Shown piece by piece: positions 1 to 5,058 of a stretch of 10,357 bases of DNA. The position numbers and the translations under genes were made by a program. Below the pieces are notes generated by a model that saw only the letters and a list, made by a program, of their open reading frames with translations, had not been told where the DNA came from and ran no database searches. The stretch comes from Candidatus Parcubacteria bacterium. GTDB lineage: Bacteria; Patescibacteriota; Patescibacteriia; JAACEG01. The DNA lies in the NCBI GenBank assembly GCA_023142625.1, contig JAGLJD010000084.1:1-10357 (forward strand). Reading direction: 5' to 3'. Position 1 is the stretch's first letter. Each line of letters starts with the position of its first letter.

Positions 1-365
1 CGCAGCATATTTTTGAATTCAAAATATATTTTTTTAACTTCTGGCGGATCGTAAACAATCCAAAATTTGTTTAAATTTTTATTGTAATCGTAAAAAGCGT
101 CGTTAAGCATAATTCCATTTTCAGTAATGCTGAATTTTACTTCCATCGGTTTTTTTCTGCGCGATTCAACAATAATTAAAGCAAGCATGACTAAAATAAT
201 GATAAATAAAAAATTATCTGTTTTAAAGTTATAAAAAATCAGTGATATAAAAATTATAGAAACTATAATATACCATCTTCGGCTGCGGTCGTATTTTATA
301 TACTCGGGGAATGTCCAGCTTTTGATAATTTTACCGTATATATTTTTAATCTTTTCTTTAGCCAT
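1..365 (-). CDS. Membrane protein with two transmembrane segments (C-terminus cut by window edge)
   Basis: Read on the minus strand from an ATG at 365-363, the frame stays open to the window edge (121 codons visible). The protein starts MAKEKIKNIYGKIIKSWTFP, then has two close hydrophobic segments at about residues 32-45 and 51-66 (WYIIVSIIFISLIFY and NFLFIIILVMLALIIV). After a basic ESRRKKP turn comes a soluble part with beta-strand character (VKFSITENGIMLNDAFYDY). A two-helix hairpin followed by a small beta domain resembles bacterial membrane proteins with a PH-like domain, but the fold is inference and I do not recognise the family. There is no Shine-Dalgarno site. A consensus promoter lies about 70 bases upstream, so this is probably the first gene of a leftward unit. 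Confidence 0.75.
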   Translation of the reverse strand, partial: MAKEKIKNIYGKIIKSWTFPEYIKYDRSRRWYIIVSIIFISLIFYNFKTDNFLFIIILVMLALIIVESRRKKPMEVKFSITENGIMLNDAFYDYNKNLNKFWIVYDPPEVKKIYFEFKNML

Positions 366-368
366 AAA

Positions 369-396
369 TTGACAAAAACAAAAATTATTCTATTAT
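369..396 (+). promoter_or_regulatory. Possible rightward promoter facing the tRNA-Ser-like gene
   Basis: On the plus strand, TTGACA (369-374) and TATTAT (391-396) are 16 bases apart. A transcript from near 403 would cross the repeat region and reach the tRNA-Ser-like gene at 612. It lies just downstream of the leftward promoter and points towards it, so the two would interfere. The AT-rich background makes chance matches fairly common. Confidence 0.35.
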
Positions 397-432
397 TACT
401 AATAATCTTGAATATTTTTTAATATTTATTTT

Positions 433-461
433 ATTATAGATTATCATCGTTTTATTGTCAA
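433..461 (-). promoter_or_regulatory. Sigma-70-type promoter for the minus-strand membrane protein
   Basis: On the minus strand, TTGACA (461-456) and TATAAT (438-433) are separated by 17 bases. Both hexamers match consensus perfectly. The expected transcript start is near 426, giving a leader of about 60 bases before the ATG at 365. The -35 box directly abuts the heptamer repeat that starts at 462. Confidence 0.7.
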
Positions 462-545
462 AGATATCGGATGTCAGATATCAGATATCGGAACTCGGAT
501 TTCGGATTATTTTTTAAAAATATCTGATATTTGAAATCCGAAACG
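462..545. repeat. Degenerate 7-bp tandem repeat with inverted second arm
   Basis: From 462 to 510 the sequence divides into seven heptamers of the form RGATWTC: AGATATC, GGATGTC, AGATATC, AGATATC, GGAACTC, GGATTTC and GGATTAT. After an A/T-rich spacer (511-522), heptamers in the reverse orientation follow (GATATTT, GAAATCC, GAAACGG). The two arms make an imperfect hairpin, for example CGGATTTC at 496-503 against GAAATCCG at 533-540. No open frame crosses it. It looks like a decayed satellite or small palindromic element rather than a terminator. Confidence 0.7.
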
Positions 546-551
546 GAGATG

Positions 552-595
552 TCGCATAGCGGTTGTCAGCCATAGGCTGGTCCGCCTTGGGCGGA
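552..595. repeat. Three consecutive short hairpins
   Basis: Three perfect hairpins follow each other: CGC-ATA-GCG (about 553-561), CAGCC-ATA-GGCTG (567-579) and TCCGCC-TTG-GGCGGA (581-595). They are GC-rich islands in AT-rich DNA, and the last ends in AAAAA rather than a T-run on the plus strand. Read on the minus strand, the last hairpin is followed by little T content. They lie just upstream of the interrupted tRNA-Ser-like gene, whose insert is also made of GC-rich hairpins. Confidence 0.65.
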
Positions 596-611
596 AAAAT
601 CTAAAAAATAT

Positions 612-741
612 GGAAGCGTGGCAGAGCGGTCTAATGCGCCGGTCTTGAAAACCGGAGAACCCGCAAGGGTTCCGGGGGTTCGCCACGGCATCCGCCGTGG
701 CGCCCTGTCGGATGACAGGGCGAATCCCTGCCTCTCCGCCA
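612..741 (+). tRNA. tRNA-Ser(UGA)-like gene interrupted in the T-loop; function uncertain
   Basis: The 5' part is a clear class II serine tRNA. It has U8, a short GCA/TGC D-stem, anticodon stem CCGGT/ACCGG with loop CTTGAAA (anticodon TGA at 646-648), and a long variable arm GAACCC-GCAA-GGGTTC. The T-arm starts GGGGG-TTC (674-681) and resumes at 722 as GAATCCC. Forty bases (682-721) therefore split the T-loop between TTC and GAAT. After the insert the 3' acceptor strand CCTCTCC, discriminator G738 and an encoded CCA (739-741) are present. The acceptor stem is imperfect: pairs 4-69 (A/C) and 6-67 (C/C) are mismatches, 5-68 is G/T, and T-stem pair 49-65 is G/G. It may be a pseudogene, a gene whose insert is removed from the RNA, or a tolerated extended T-arm. 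Serine identity is firm; function is not. Confidence 0.75.
682..721 (+). repeat. 40-nt double-hairpin insert inside the tRNA-Ser T-loop
   Basis: The insert is two adjacent perfect 20-nt hairpins with no spacer. The first is GCCACGGC-ATCC-GCCGTGGC (682-701) and the second is GCCCTGTC-GGAT-GACAGGGC (702-721). Both have 8-bp stems and 4-base loops, and the loops ATCC and GGAT are reverse complements of each other. Removing exactly these 40 bases restores the canonical T-loop TTCGAAT. It is too short for a group I or II intron. Confidence 0.85.
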
Positions 742-783
742 ATTTTATTTTGATTACTAAATAAAATTATGTTATTGTAACCA

Positions 784-789
784 TATAAT
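784..789 (+). promoter_or_regulatory. Possible -10 box of the three-gene secreted/lipoprotein unit
   Basis: TATAAT at 784-789 lies 17 bases before the ATG at 806, which would give a very short leader of about ten bases with no Shine-Dalgarno site. No convincing -35 hexamer stands at the expected distance. In AT-rich DNA this is weak evidence. Confidence 0.25.
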
Positions 790-805
790 TTTTAATTAAA
801 AATTT

Positions 806-1777
806 ATGAAAAAATCATTTAGGTCGTTGTTGTTAATTGTAGGAATTATTATAGCGCTTGTTATTTTATATTTAATATGGATAGCAGTATTTGACACTAA
901 ATGGCTTGATTTAAAAAGAAAAACTTATGAAAATGCTCGGTATAATTTTAGCCTGAAATATCCGGGAAACTGGACATTAGGAGAAGCAGGCACTAATAAT
1001 GCCGGACGAGAATTATATTCATCAGACAAAGAAGTCTCTTGCTATGCTTATGGCTTTACTAACGCGCTTATGAACGATAAAGACGAACCGCAGACTCTGG
1101 ATGAATTTGTTGATTGGCTGACTGATTATGGCAGCCAAGAAGTATTACAAAGAAATAATACGATTTTGGCAGGCAAACAGGCTATTAAATTATTAATTAA
1201 AGAGGAAACAACATATAAAGAAGCGATTTATTCTTTAGGCAAAGAGACTGGGATCGGTTTTTATTGTATTTATCCTGATATGGAAACAATAGAAGAATAC
1301 GCAACTGTATTTAATCAGATAATTAAAAGTTTTGAAATTAAAATTGATTTAGACAACGAAACCGCAAAAATAGGAACAGGAAATTGCGCTAATTTGCTTA
1401 ATGGCGCGGTTGCTCCATTAGAAGATTTAGAAATATTTACAGATATGAAATATACGGGCGTAACTATGATTAGCAGAAAAAATTGGGATAGAAAAATGCT
1501 TCCTAAAAAAGTTATTGATTTAGAGGGAAGGGGTTATATCTGTTCTCCTATGCCCTTAGAATTTGAAGATACGGCGAGCGGTGAAGGCATTAATGCCCAG
1601 CCGAATGTTACTAAGGTTGAGTGGCAATGCGAATTGGAATATAATGATTGGAAATATTTAGAAATTAATGATGAAGCAGGAAAACAATATGTGGAAAAGA
1701 ATGGGTTTAATTGCGAAAAGCAAGAATGCTTTTTAGATAATAATCAAACTGGGTTTGTTTGGCTGTGTTTTAAATGA
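806..1777 (+). CDS. Membrane-anchored extracytoplasmic protein with PsbP-like domain
   Basis: The 323-residue protein starts with a basic MKKSFR and one hydrophobic helix (about residues 8-29), with no lipobox, so it is probably anchored with the rest outside the membrane. Residues about 41-178 match the style of small PsbP/MOG1-like domains: the opening motif YNFSLKYPGNW (46-56), then IIKSFEI (172-178) at the domain end. The C-terminal half (about 190-323) is a second cysteine-containing region (NCANLL, GYICSPMP, WQCELEY, NCEKQECF, WLCFK) that I do not recognise; paired cysteines would suit disulfides outside the cell. It heads a same-strand unit with two lipoproteins, 23 bases before the next ATG. 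No Shine-Dalgarno site is seen. The PsbP-like call is inference from motifs; no ligand or enzyme activity can be stated. Confidence 0.75.
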   Translation: MKKSFRSLLLIVGIIIALVILYLIWIAVFDTKWLDLKRKTYENARYNFSLKYPGNWTLGEAGTNNAGRELYSSDKEVSCYAYGFTNALMNDKDEPQTLDEFVDWLTDYGSQEVLQRNNTILAGKQAIKLLIKEETTYKEAIYSLGKETGIGFYCIYPDMETIEEYATVFNQIIKSFEIKIDLDNETAKIGTGNCANLLNGAVAPLEDLEIFTDMKYTGVTMISRKNWDRKMLPKKVIDLEGRGYICSPMPLEFEDTASGEGINAQPNVTKVEWQCELEYNDWKYLEINDEAGKQYVEKNGFNCEKQECFLDNNQTGFVWLCFK

Positions 1778-1800
1778 TAATTTAATTAATTGATAGCATT

Positions 1801-2265
1801 ATGAAAAAGAATAATCTGTTTTTACTAATTTTTTTATCATCATTTGTTTTTATCGTTGCTGGTTGCGGCAATAATAACAATCAAGCAATCAATAAAGAAA
1901 AGAGCTTGCCTCCTCCTTTGGTTATTCCTCCATTGCCAGCAGAAGCGGTGGAAATTTATATGCGGCATACTTTAGGCGCGATTCCAAACGCAAAAATTGA
2001 TTATGATCAGGCAAAAAAATATTTAAGCGATGAATTAAAGCAGCAATTTACAGATTCTTCGTTCGTGCCGGCAAGTTATTGCATTCAGGACGGGCCGACA
2101 GATGTAAAAATAATATCAGATGAAATAAAAACTTCGTCAATTAGCGTTGTGGTTGGCGCTTTGTATGGAAATAAATGGCATGAGATGTGGGAATTTATAT
2201 TAATACCTGACAAAACCAACAAAGATAATCATTGGCTTATCAGTGAAATTAAATGCTTAAATTAA
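1801..2265 (+). CDS. Small lipoprotein of unknown function
   Basis: The 154-residue product has a lipoprotein signal peptide: MKKNN, a hydrophobic stretch, then lipobox VAGC with the lipidated cysteine at position 22, followed by a flexible Asn-rich and Pro-rich linker (residues 23-47). The mature domain (about 48-154) starts AVEIYMRHTLG and ends in HWLISEIKCLN. That is the layout of small alpha+beta NTF2-like domains, with an N-terminal helix and a last strand carrying W-x-I-x-x-I, but this assignment is tentative. Two cysteines (SYCIQDG and the C-terminal IKCLN) could form a disulfide. It lies 23 bases after the PsbP-like gene and 21 bases before the next lipoprotein, so the three are probably co-transcribed. 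There is no Shine-Dalgarno site. Confidence 0.75.
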   Translation: MKKNNLFLLIFLSSFVFIVAGCGNNNNQAINKEKSLPPPLVIPPLPAEAVEIYMRHTLGAIPNAKIDYDQAKKYLSDELKQQFTDSSFVPASYCIQDGPTDVKIISDEIKTSSISVVVGALYGNKWHEMWEFILIPDKTNKDNHWLISEIKCLN

Positions 2266-2286
2266 TTATAAATTAAAATAAAATTT

Positions 2287-2838
2287 ATGCGCGTAAAAAC
2301 AGTTTTTTTATTGGCAGTTATGTTTTGTTTGGTTGTTTTGGCTGGCTGCTCTATAACTGATTCGGATAATACAACATCCGATTCTGGCAAATCCAAAACA
2401 ACAAAAGTTAGCATGGAGGGTTTTTTTAAGGAGTACTGCGGCATCTATGTTAATAAATTTCAAAGCAGAGATTTAAAAAGTTATAGGATAGAGGAGTCTG
2501 GCAATATGGGCTATGGATATTATGAGAGTATAGACGAGTGTATAGAGGAAATGCTAAAAATTGACAAATTAGCCGAAGACGCTTGCGAGCAGTATGGTAA
2601 AGCTAGCGGCATAGATTGCGGCGAAGCTATGTTTGCGCGGCAGGAAAATTTTAAAAAAAATATGACTCAAAGCGGCTGTGTTGAAAATGGCAAAAGCAAC
2701 CGCTGTTTCTTATTTGACACTTCCCAATCCAGATGGGCCGATGCATCAGCCGATCAAACAAGAGAGGCTAATATTAAATATTCCGAATGTTTGCAAAAAG
2801 TTGAATATGCTTGCGCTGAATTGCCAAAAAATTGGTAA
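2287..2838 (+). CDS. Cysteine-rich lipoprotein of unknown function
   Basis: The 183-residue product starts with MRVKTVFLLAVMFCLVVLAGC, a classic lipoprotein signal with lipobox LAGC and the acylated cysteine at position 21. A Ser/Thr/Asp-rich linker (22-42) follows. The mature domain carries eight cysteines at 51, 85, 100, 111, 131, 140, 168 and 176, enough for four disulfides, so it is likely a compact, mainly helical, oxidised extracellular domain. I recognise no family. It is the last gene of the three-gene unit; a terminator hairpin lies about 75 bases after its stop. No Shine-Dalgarno site is visible before the ATG. Confidence is high that it is a lipoprotein gene and nil for a specific function. 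Confidence 0.75.
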   Translation: MRVKTVFLLAVMFCLVVLAGCSITDSDNTTSDSGKSKTTKVSMEGFFKEYCGIYVNKFQSRDLKSYRIEESGNMGYGYYESIDECIEEMLKIDKLAEDACEQYGKASGIDCGEAMFARQENFKKNMTQSGCVENGKSNRCFLFDTSQSRWADASADQTREANIKYSECLQKVEYACAELPKNW

Positions 2839-2913
2839 TTGATTAAAATAAAAAGATTTTAATATTTTTTAACTCACAAAAGATAGAGATTAATTTTAAA
2901 TATAGAGTTAAAT

Positions 2914-2940
2914 AAAACAGGCTTAAAGCCTGTTTTTATT
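2914..2940 (+). terminator. Rho-independent terminator of the lipoprotein unit
   Basis: AAAACAGGC (2914-2922), loop TTAAA and GCCTGTTTT (2928-2936) form a perfect 9-bp stem followed by a T-rich tail (TTATTATT). The A-run before the stem means it could also work on the opposite strand, though no minus-strand gene ends here. Confidence 0.85.
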
Positions 2941-3118
2941 ATTGTTTTGATTGCATAAAAAAGAAAAAAGTTGTGTTTAGAATAATTGAATTATTTGCGG
3001 GCAACAGATAGTGATAGGAATTTATTGAAATCAGTGTTAAAGCATTTTCGTTTTTCTTTGATTAAGAGGGAGCCAAAATAGAAAATTAAAAATAAATTAA
3101 CCCATAATCAAGTAAAAA
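2941..3118. other. Non-coding stretch without recognisable content
   Basis: This stretch lies between the terminator and the direct repeat upstream of the metalloprotease gene. I find no credible gene, RNA or strong promoter. The only open frame of note is 31 codons from a TTG at 2986 to a TAG at 3079-3081, with no recognisable match. It could be decayed coding sequence. Confidence 0.4.
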
Positions 3119-3198
3119 TATTTATTTAAATCAGTATTTAAATATAGATTTTAATATTTGGCATTGACTTTATTTTTAAAACGGTTTGTTTAAGATTG
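3119..3198 (+). repeat. Direct repeat copy 1, upstream of the metalloprotease gene
   Basis: About 80 bases here recur at 4125-4199 with roughly 85% identity. Each copy contains two ATTTAAAT palindromes exactly 12 bases apart (3124-3131 and 3136-3143 here), then ATTTTA, then TTGRYATTGA and TTTAAGAT. Copy 1 has TTGACT (3164-3169) and TAAGAT (3191-3196) 21 bases apart, because of four extra bases relative to copy 2. The paired palindromes could be an operator. Confidence 0.75.
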
Positions 3199-3246
3199 CT
3201 AAAATGATAATTGTTTAGTAAAATTAAGCTAAATCAAACGGACGCG

Positions 3247-3263
3247 TTATTCAGGGAGAATAA
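3247..3263 (+). other. Small hairpin in the metalloprotease leader
   Basis: TTATTC, loop AGGGA and GAATAA form a 6-bp hairpin about 57 bases before the start codon. It has no T-run after it and could stabilise or regulate the leader, but the evidence is only the inverted repeat. Confidence 0.3.
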
Positions 3264-3300
3264 TAAAAGTTGAATAAAATTAAAACAATAATTTTAAATA

Positions 3301-3313
3301 AGAAAGGTGGTGA
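3301..3313 (+). promoter_or_regulatory. Strong Shine-Dalgarno site of the metalloprotease gene
   Basis: AGAAAGGTGGTGA differs from the full anti-SD complement AGAAAGGAGGTGA by one base and ends 6 bases before the ATG at 3320. It is the only strong site in the window; nearly all other genes here have none. It fixes the start and suggests efficient translation. Confidence 0.85.
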
Positions 3314-3319
3314 ATAAAT

Positions 3320-4108
3320 ATGAAAAAAATAATTTTAGGTTTAGCAAGCATAGCTTTAGTTTTTGGCTTAATAGGCAGCGTTGGCGCCATAAACACTGCT
3401 TCTAAAAAAGATCAAAAGAAAAAATTCAGCCTTCCGGAAAACGCGGTAGAAGTTTCCCATGGAGTTTTTTATCTTGGAGAATCAATGAATAAAGGGGAAG
3501 TAGTAGAAGGATATGCTTTTGTTCATTACGCAAAGTCTACTGCCAAATCCAAACCGGTATGGGATGATACAGTAGATATATATAAATTCATGCGCGGTGG
3601 ATTGAAGTGGGCTAATACTATACAATATAAAATAAACCCTAGTTACATTGGAGGCTTAGATCAAAACGATGTTGAAATCACTTTAAATGCAAGCTTGGAA
3701 ATATGGGATTCAGAAATTTCATTTGAGTTTTTTGATTCAATTACTACAACAACTGAAACTTCTGTTGGCTTCGATGGTACAAATATAGTAATATGGGGAT
3801 ATTTAGGTAGTTCAGGAACTATTGCCCAGAATACAATCTGGTTTAATAGAAGGACAAAAGAGATAGTGGAATCTGATGTTGTGTTTAACACACACTATAT
3901 TTGGAGCGCAGTTGAAAATTGTCCAGATAATGCCATGGACCTGCAAAACATAGCAACCCACGAATTCGGGCACAACGGTTTAGGCGACCTGTATATGCCA
4001 AAAAGCGTAGAACTTACAATGCACGGGTACAGTGATTACGGAGAAACCAAGAAACAAGATTTGGGAACTGGCGATGTTTCGGGAATTCAGGAATTATACG
4101 GAAATTAG
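3320..4108 (+). CDS. Secreted matrixin-like zinc metalloprotease with shortened zinc motif
   Basis: The 262-residue protein has a signal peptide (MKKIILGLASIALVFGLIGS, predicted cleavage after VGA at residue 23), a short lysine-rich pro-region, and a metzincin-type catalytic domain from about residue 80 to the end. The active site is HEFGHNGLGDLY (214-225), with zinc ligands H214 and H218 and catalytic E215. A Met-turn TMHGY has Met234, and the C-terminus runs DYGETKKQDLGTGDVSGIQELYG, the layout of matrixin-like M10 peptidases. Upstream, ESDVVFNTHYIWS also fits that group. The usual motif is HExxHxxGxxH/D; here one residue is missing, so the expected third ligand is D223 at position 10 of the motif instead of 11. 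Activity is therefore open. The gene stands alone between two direct repeats and has the strongest ribosome site in the window, suggesting an abundant secreted product. Confidence 0.85.
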   Translation: MKKIILGLASIALVFGLIGSVGAINTASKKDQKKKFSLPENAVEVSHGVFYLGESMNKGEVVEGYAFVHYAKSTAKSKPVWDDTVDIYKFMRGGLKWANTIQYKINPSYIGGLDQNDVEITLNASLEIWDSEISFEFFDSITTTTETSVGFDGTNIVIWGYLGSSGTIAQNTIWFNRRTKEIVESDVVFNTHYIWSAVENCPDNAMDLQNIATHEFGHNGLGDLYMPKSVELTMHGYSDYGETKKQDLGTGDVSGIQELYGN

Positions 4109-4124
4109 ATTTTTTATTTTTAAA

Positions 4125-4199
4125 TACTTATTTAAATCATTATTTAAATATGGATTTTAGAATTGGTATTGATTTTATTTTCAAAATAGTTTAAGATAG
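4125..4199 (+). repeat. Direct repeat copy 2, downstream of the metalloprotease gene
   Basis: This copy starts 17 bases after the metalloprotease stop codon. It has the ATTTAAAT pair at 4130-4137 and 4142-4149 with the same 12-base spacing as copy 1. It contains TTGATT (4169-4174), a 17-base spacer and TAAGAT (4192-4197), a better-spaced promoter than the one in copy 1. Confidence 0.75.
4169..4197 (+). promoter_or_regulatory. Possible promoter inside direct repeat copy 2
   Basis: TTGATT-17-TAAGAT matches 5 of 6 and 4 of 6 consensus positions. It could serve the tRNA pair starting at 4318, but a hairpin with a T-rich tail at 4212-4236 lies immediately downstream, so its use is doubtful. Confidence 0.25.
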
Positions 4200-4211
4200 T
4201 AATATATAAAC

Positions 4212-4236
4212 AGGCATTATGCCTTTGTTTTATTTT
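4212..4236 (+). terminator. Probable terminator after the metalloprotease gene
   Basis: AGGCA-TTA-TGCCT is followed by TTGTTTTATTTT. A similar but weaker unit, GGCA-TATTT-TGCC plus TTTGTGTTT, follows at 4258-4279, so the two look like tandem copies. The stem is short (5 bp), hence moderate confidence. Confidence 0.5.
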
Positions 4237-4317
4237 GAATTAAAATGCTATTTGATTGGCATATTTTGCCTTTGTGTTTAATAGATACCAAATTTATCGG
4301 CGCTTAAAGCGCGCTTT

Positions 4318-4391
4318 GTACCCGTAGCTCAATTGGATAGAGTGTCTGGCTTCGGACCAGAAGGTTGCAGGTTCGAGTCCTGCCGGGTACA
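4318..4391 (+). tRNA. tRNA-Arg(UCG)
   Basis: This is a complete 74-nt cloverleaf. The acceptor stem GTACCCG/CGGGTAC is perfect. The D-arm is GCTC...GAGT, and the anticodon stem TCTGG/CCAGA carries loop CTTCGGA with anticodon TCG at 4352-4354. The T-arm is GCAGG-TTCGAGT-CCTGC and the discriminator is A4391. CCA is not encoded. A GCGCT-TAA-AGCGC hairpin (4300-4312) ends five bases before it. tRNA-Lys follows 27 bases downstream, with a small ATGGC/GCCAT palindrome (4393-4404) between them, so the two are probably one transcript. Confidence 0.95.
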
Positions 4392-4418
4392 CATGGCTTG
4401 CCATATAAGTGTTTCTAT

Positions 4419-4491
4419 CCGCTTGTAGCTCAACTGGCAGAGCAGGGGCCTCTTAAGCCCAAGGTTCTGGGTTCGATTCCCAGCGGGCGGA
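4419..4491 (+). tRNA. tRNA-Lys(CUU)
   Basis: This is a 73-nt cloverleaf. The acceptor stem is CCGCTTG/CGGGCGG with two G/T wobbles. The D-arm is GCTC/GAGC. The anticodon loop CTCTTAA has anticodon CTT at 4452-4454 on stem GGGGC/GCCCA, with a G/A mismatch at 27-43. The T-arm CTGGG-TTCGATT-CCCAG is perfect. The discriminator is A4491 and CCA is not encoded. It probably shares a transcript with tRNA-Arg. Confidence 0.93.
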
Positions 4492-4632
4492 CAAATTTGG
4501 AGCGCAGCGGATATTGCGTTTTCCGCCAAGTCCCATTTACAAATTTTAAATAAATTGTTATTATATAGTTAAAGTTAGATTTATAATTTTAATTTTGCAG
4601 TTTGCATAACGAATTGCATTTTTTTTAAGTTT

Positions 4633-5031
4633 ATGGCAAAAGAACAGAAAATTTTTCATATAGATAAAAAAGTATTAGCGGAGATTAAAAAATCTTTAGA
4701 AGCGCGGCGCGATAAAATAAAAGTTGAGTTGGATAAATTTACAAAAGAGGATAAGCATGAACATGAAAAGCACAAGGCGATTTTTCCGGAATTTGGCGAC
4801 AAAAATGACGAGAACGCCATTGAGATCGCTACATTCACAGACAATATTTCAATCGGAAAGTCTTTAGAATATATACTGCGCGACATAGAAGATGCCTTGA
4901 AAAGGATTGAAAAAGGAATTTATGGCATTTGCAAATATTGCCATCAGCCAATTCCTCAAGAGCGGCTGAAAATCAGACCGGTATCCTCGGCTTGCATTAA
5001 ATGCAAAAAAAAGATAAAAGGGGAATCATAG
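4633..5031 (+). CDS. DksA/TraR-family C4 zinc-finger protein
   Basis: The 132-residue protein has a basic N-terminal helix, a charged coiled-coil region (about 10-95, including EDKHEHEKH and a long helix ending in DALKRIEKG), and a C-terminal C4 zinc finger. The finger reads GIYGICKYC (C100, C103) ... ACIKC (C121, C124), with a basic KKKIKGES tail. This is the DksA/TraR layout, whose members bind in the secondary channel of RNA polymerase and adjust initiation, in some cases with ppGpp. Whether this member does so is inference. It is shorter than E. coli DksA (151 residues) and longer than TraR. It stands alone after the tRNA pair, with no Shine-Dalgarno site and a small hairpin downstream. 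A TATAAT at 4582-4587 may be its -10 box. Confidence 0.88.
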   Translation: MAKEQKIFHIDKKVLAEIKKSLEARRDKIKVELDKFTKEDKHEHEKHKAIFPEFGDKNDENAIEIATFTDNISIGKSLEYILRDIEDALKRIEKGIYGICKYCHQPIPQERLKIRPVSSACIKCKKKIKGES

Positions 5032-5058
5032 ATAGATTTTATTAGAGTTTTATGCATC

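Noticed and set aside
462..545. CRISPR array
   Set aside because: Units are 7 bases long and contiguous, with no spacers and no cas genes nearby.
462..545. Terminator formed by the inverted heptamer arms
   Set aside because: The stem is imperfect and AT-rich, the loop is long, and no T-run follows on either strand at the right place.
682..721. Group I intron or archaeal-type intron in tRNA-Ser
   Set aside because: Forty bases are far too few for a group I intron, the position is the T-loop and not the anticodon loop, and no bulge-helix-bulge can be drawn.
1775..1777. Alternative genetic code with TGA as Gly
   Set aside because: TGA ends the PsbP-like gene, and pepA also ends at TGA right at the groES promoter; the proteins end naturally there, so TGA is a stop.
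2986..3081. 31-codon frame from a TTG, ending SLIKREPK
   Set aside because: It has no start signal and no recognisable similarity; it may be decayed coding DNA, but nothing supports a gene.
3661..3891. 76-codon minus-strand frame inside the metalloprotease gene
   Set aside because: It is the antisense shadow of a gene with a strong ribosome site, a signal peptide and a catalytic motif.
4329..4553. Open frames on both strands over the tRNA-Arg/tRNA-Lys pair
   Set aside because: They read through tRNA genes (for example CQLSYK and VAQLAEQGPL), a well-known source of false proteins.
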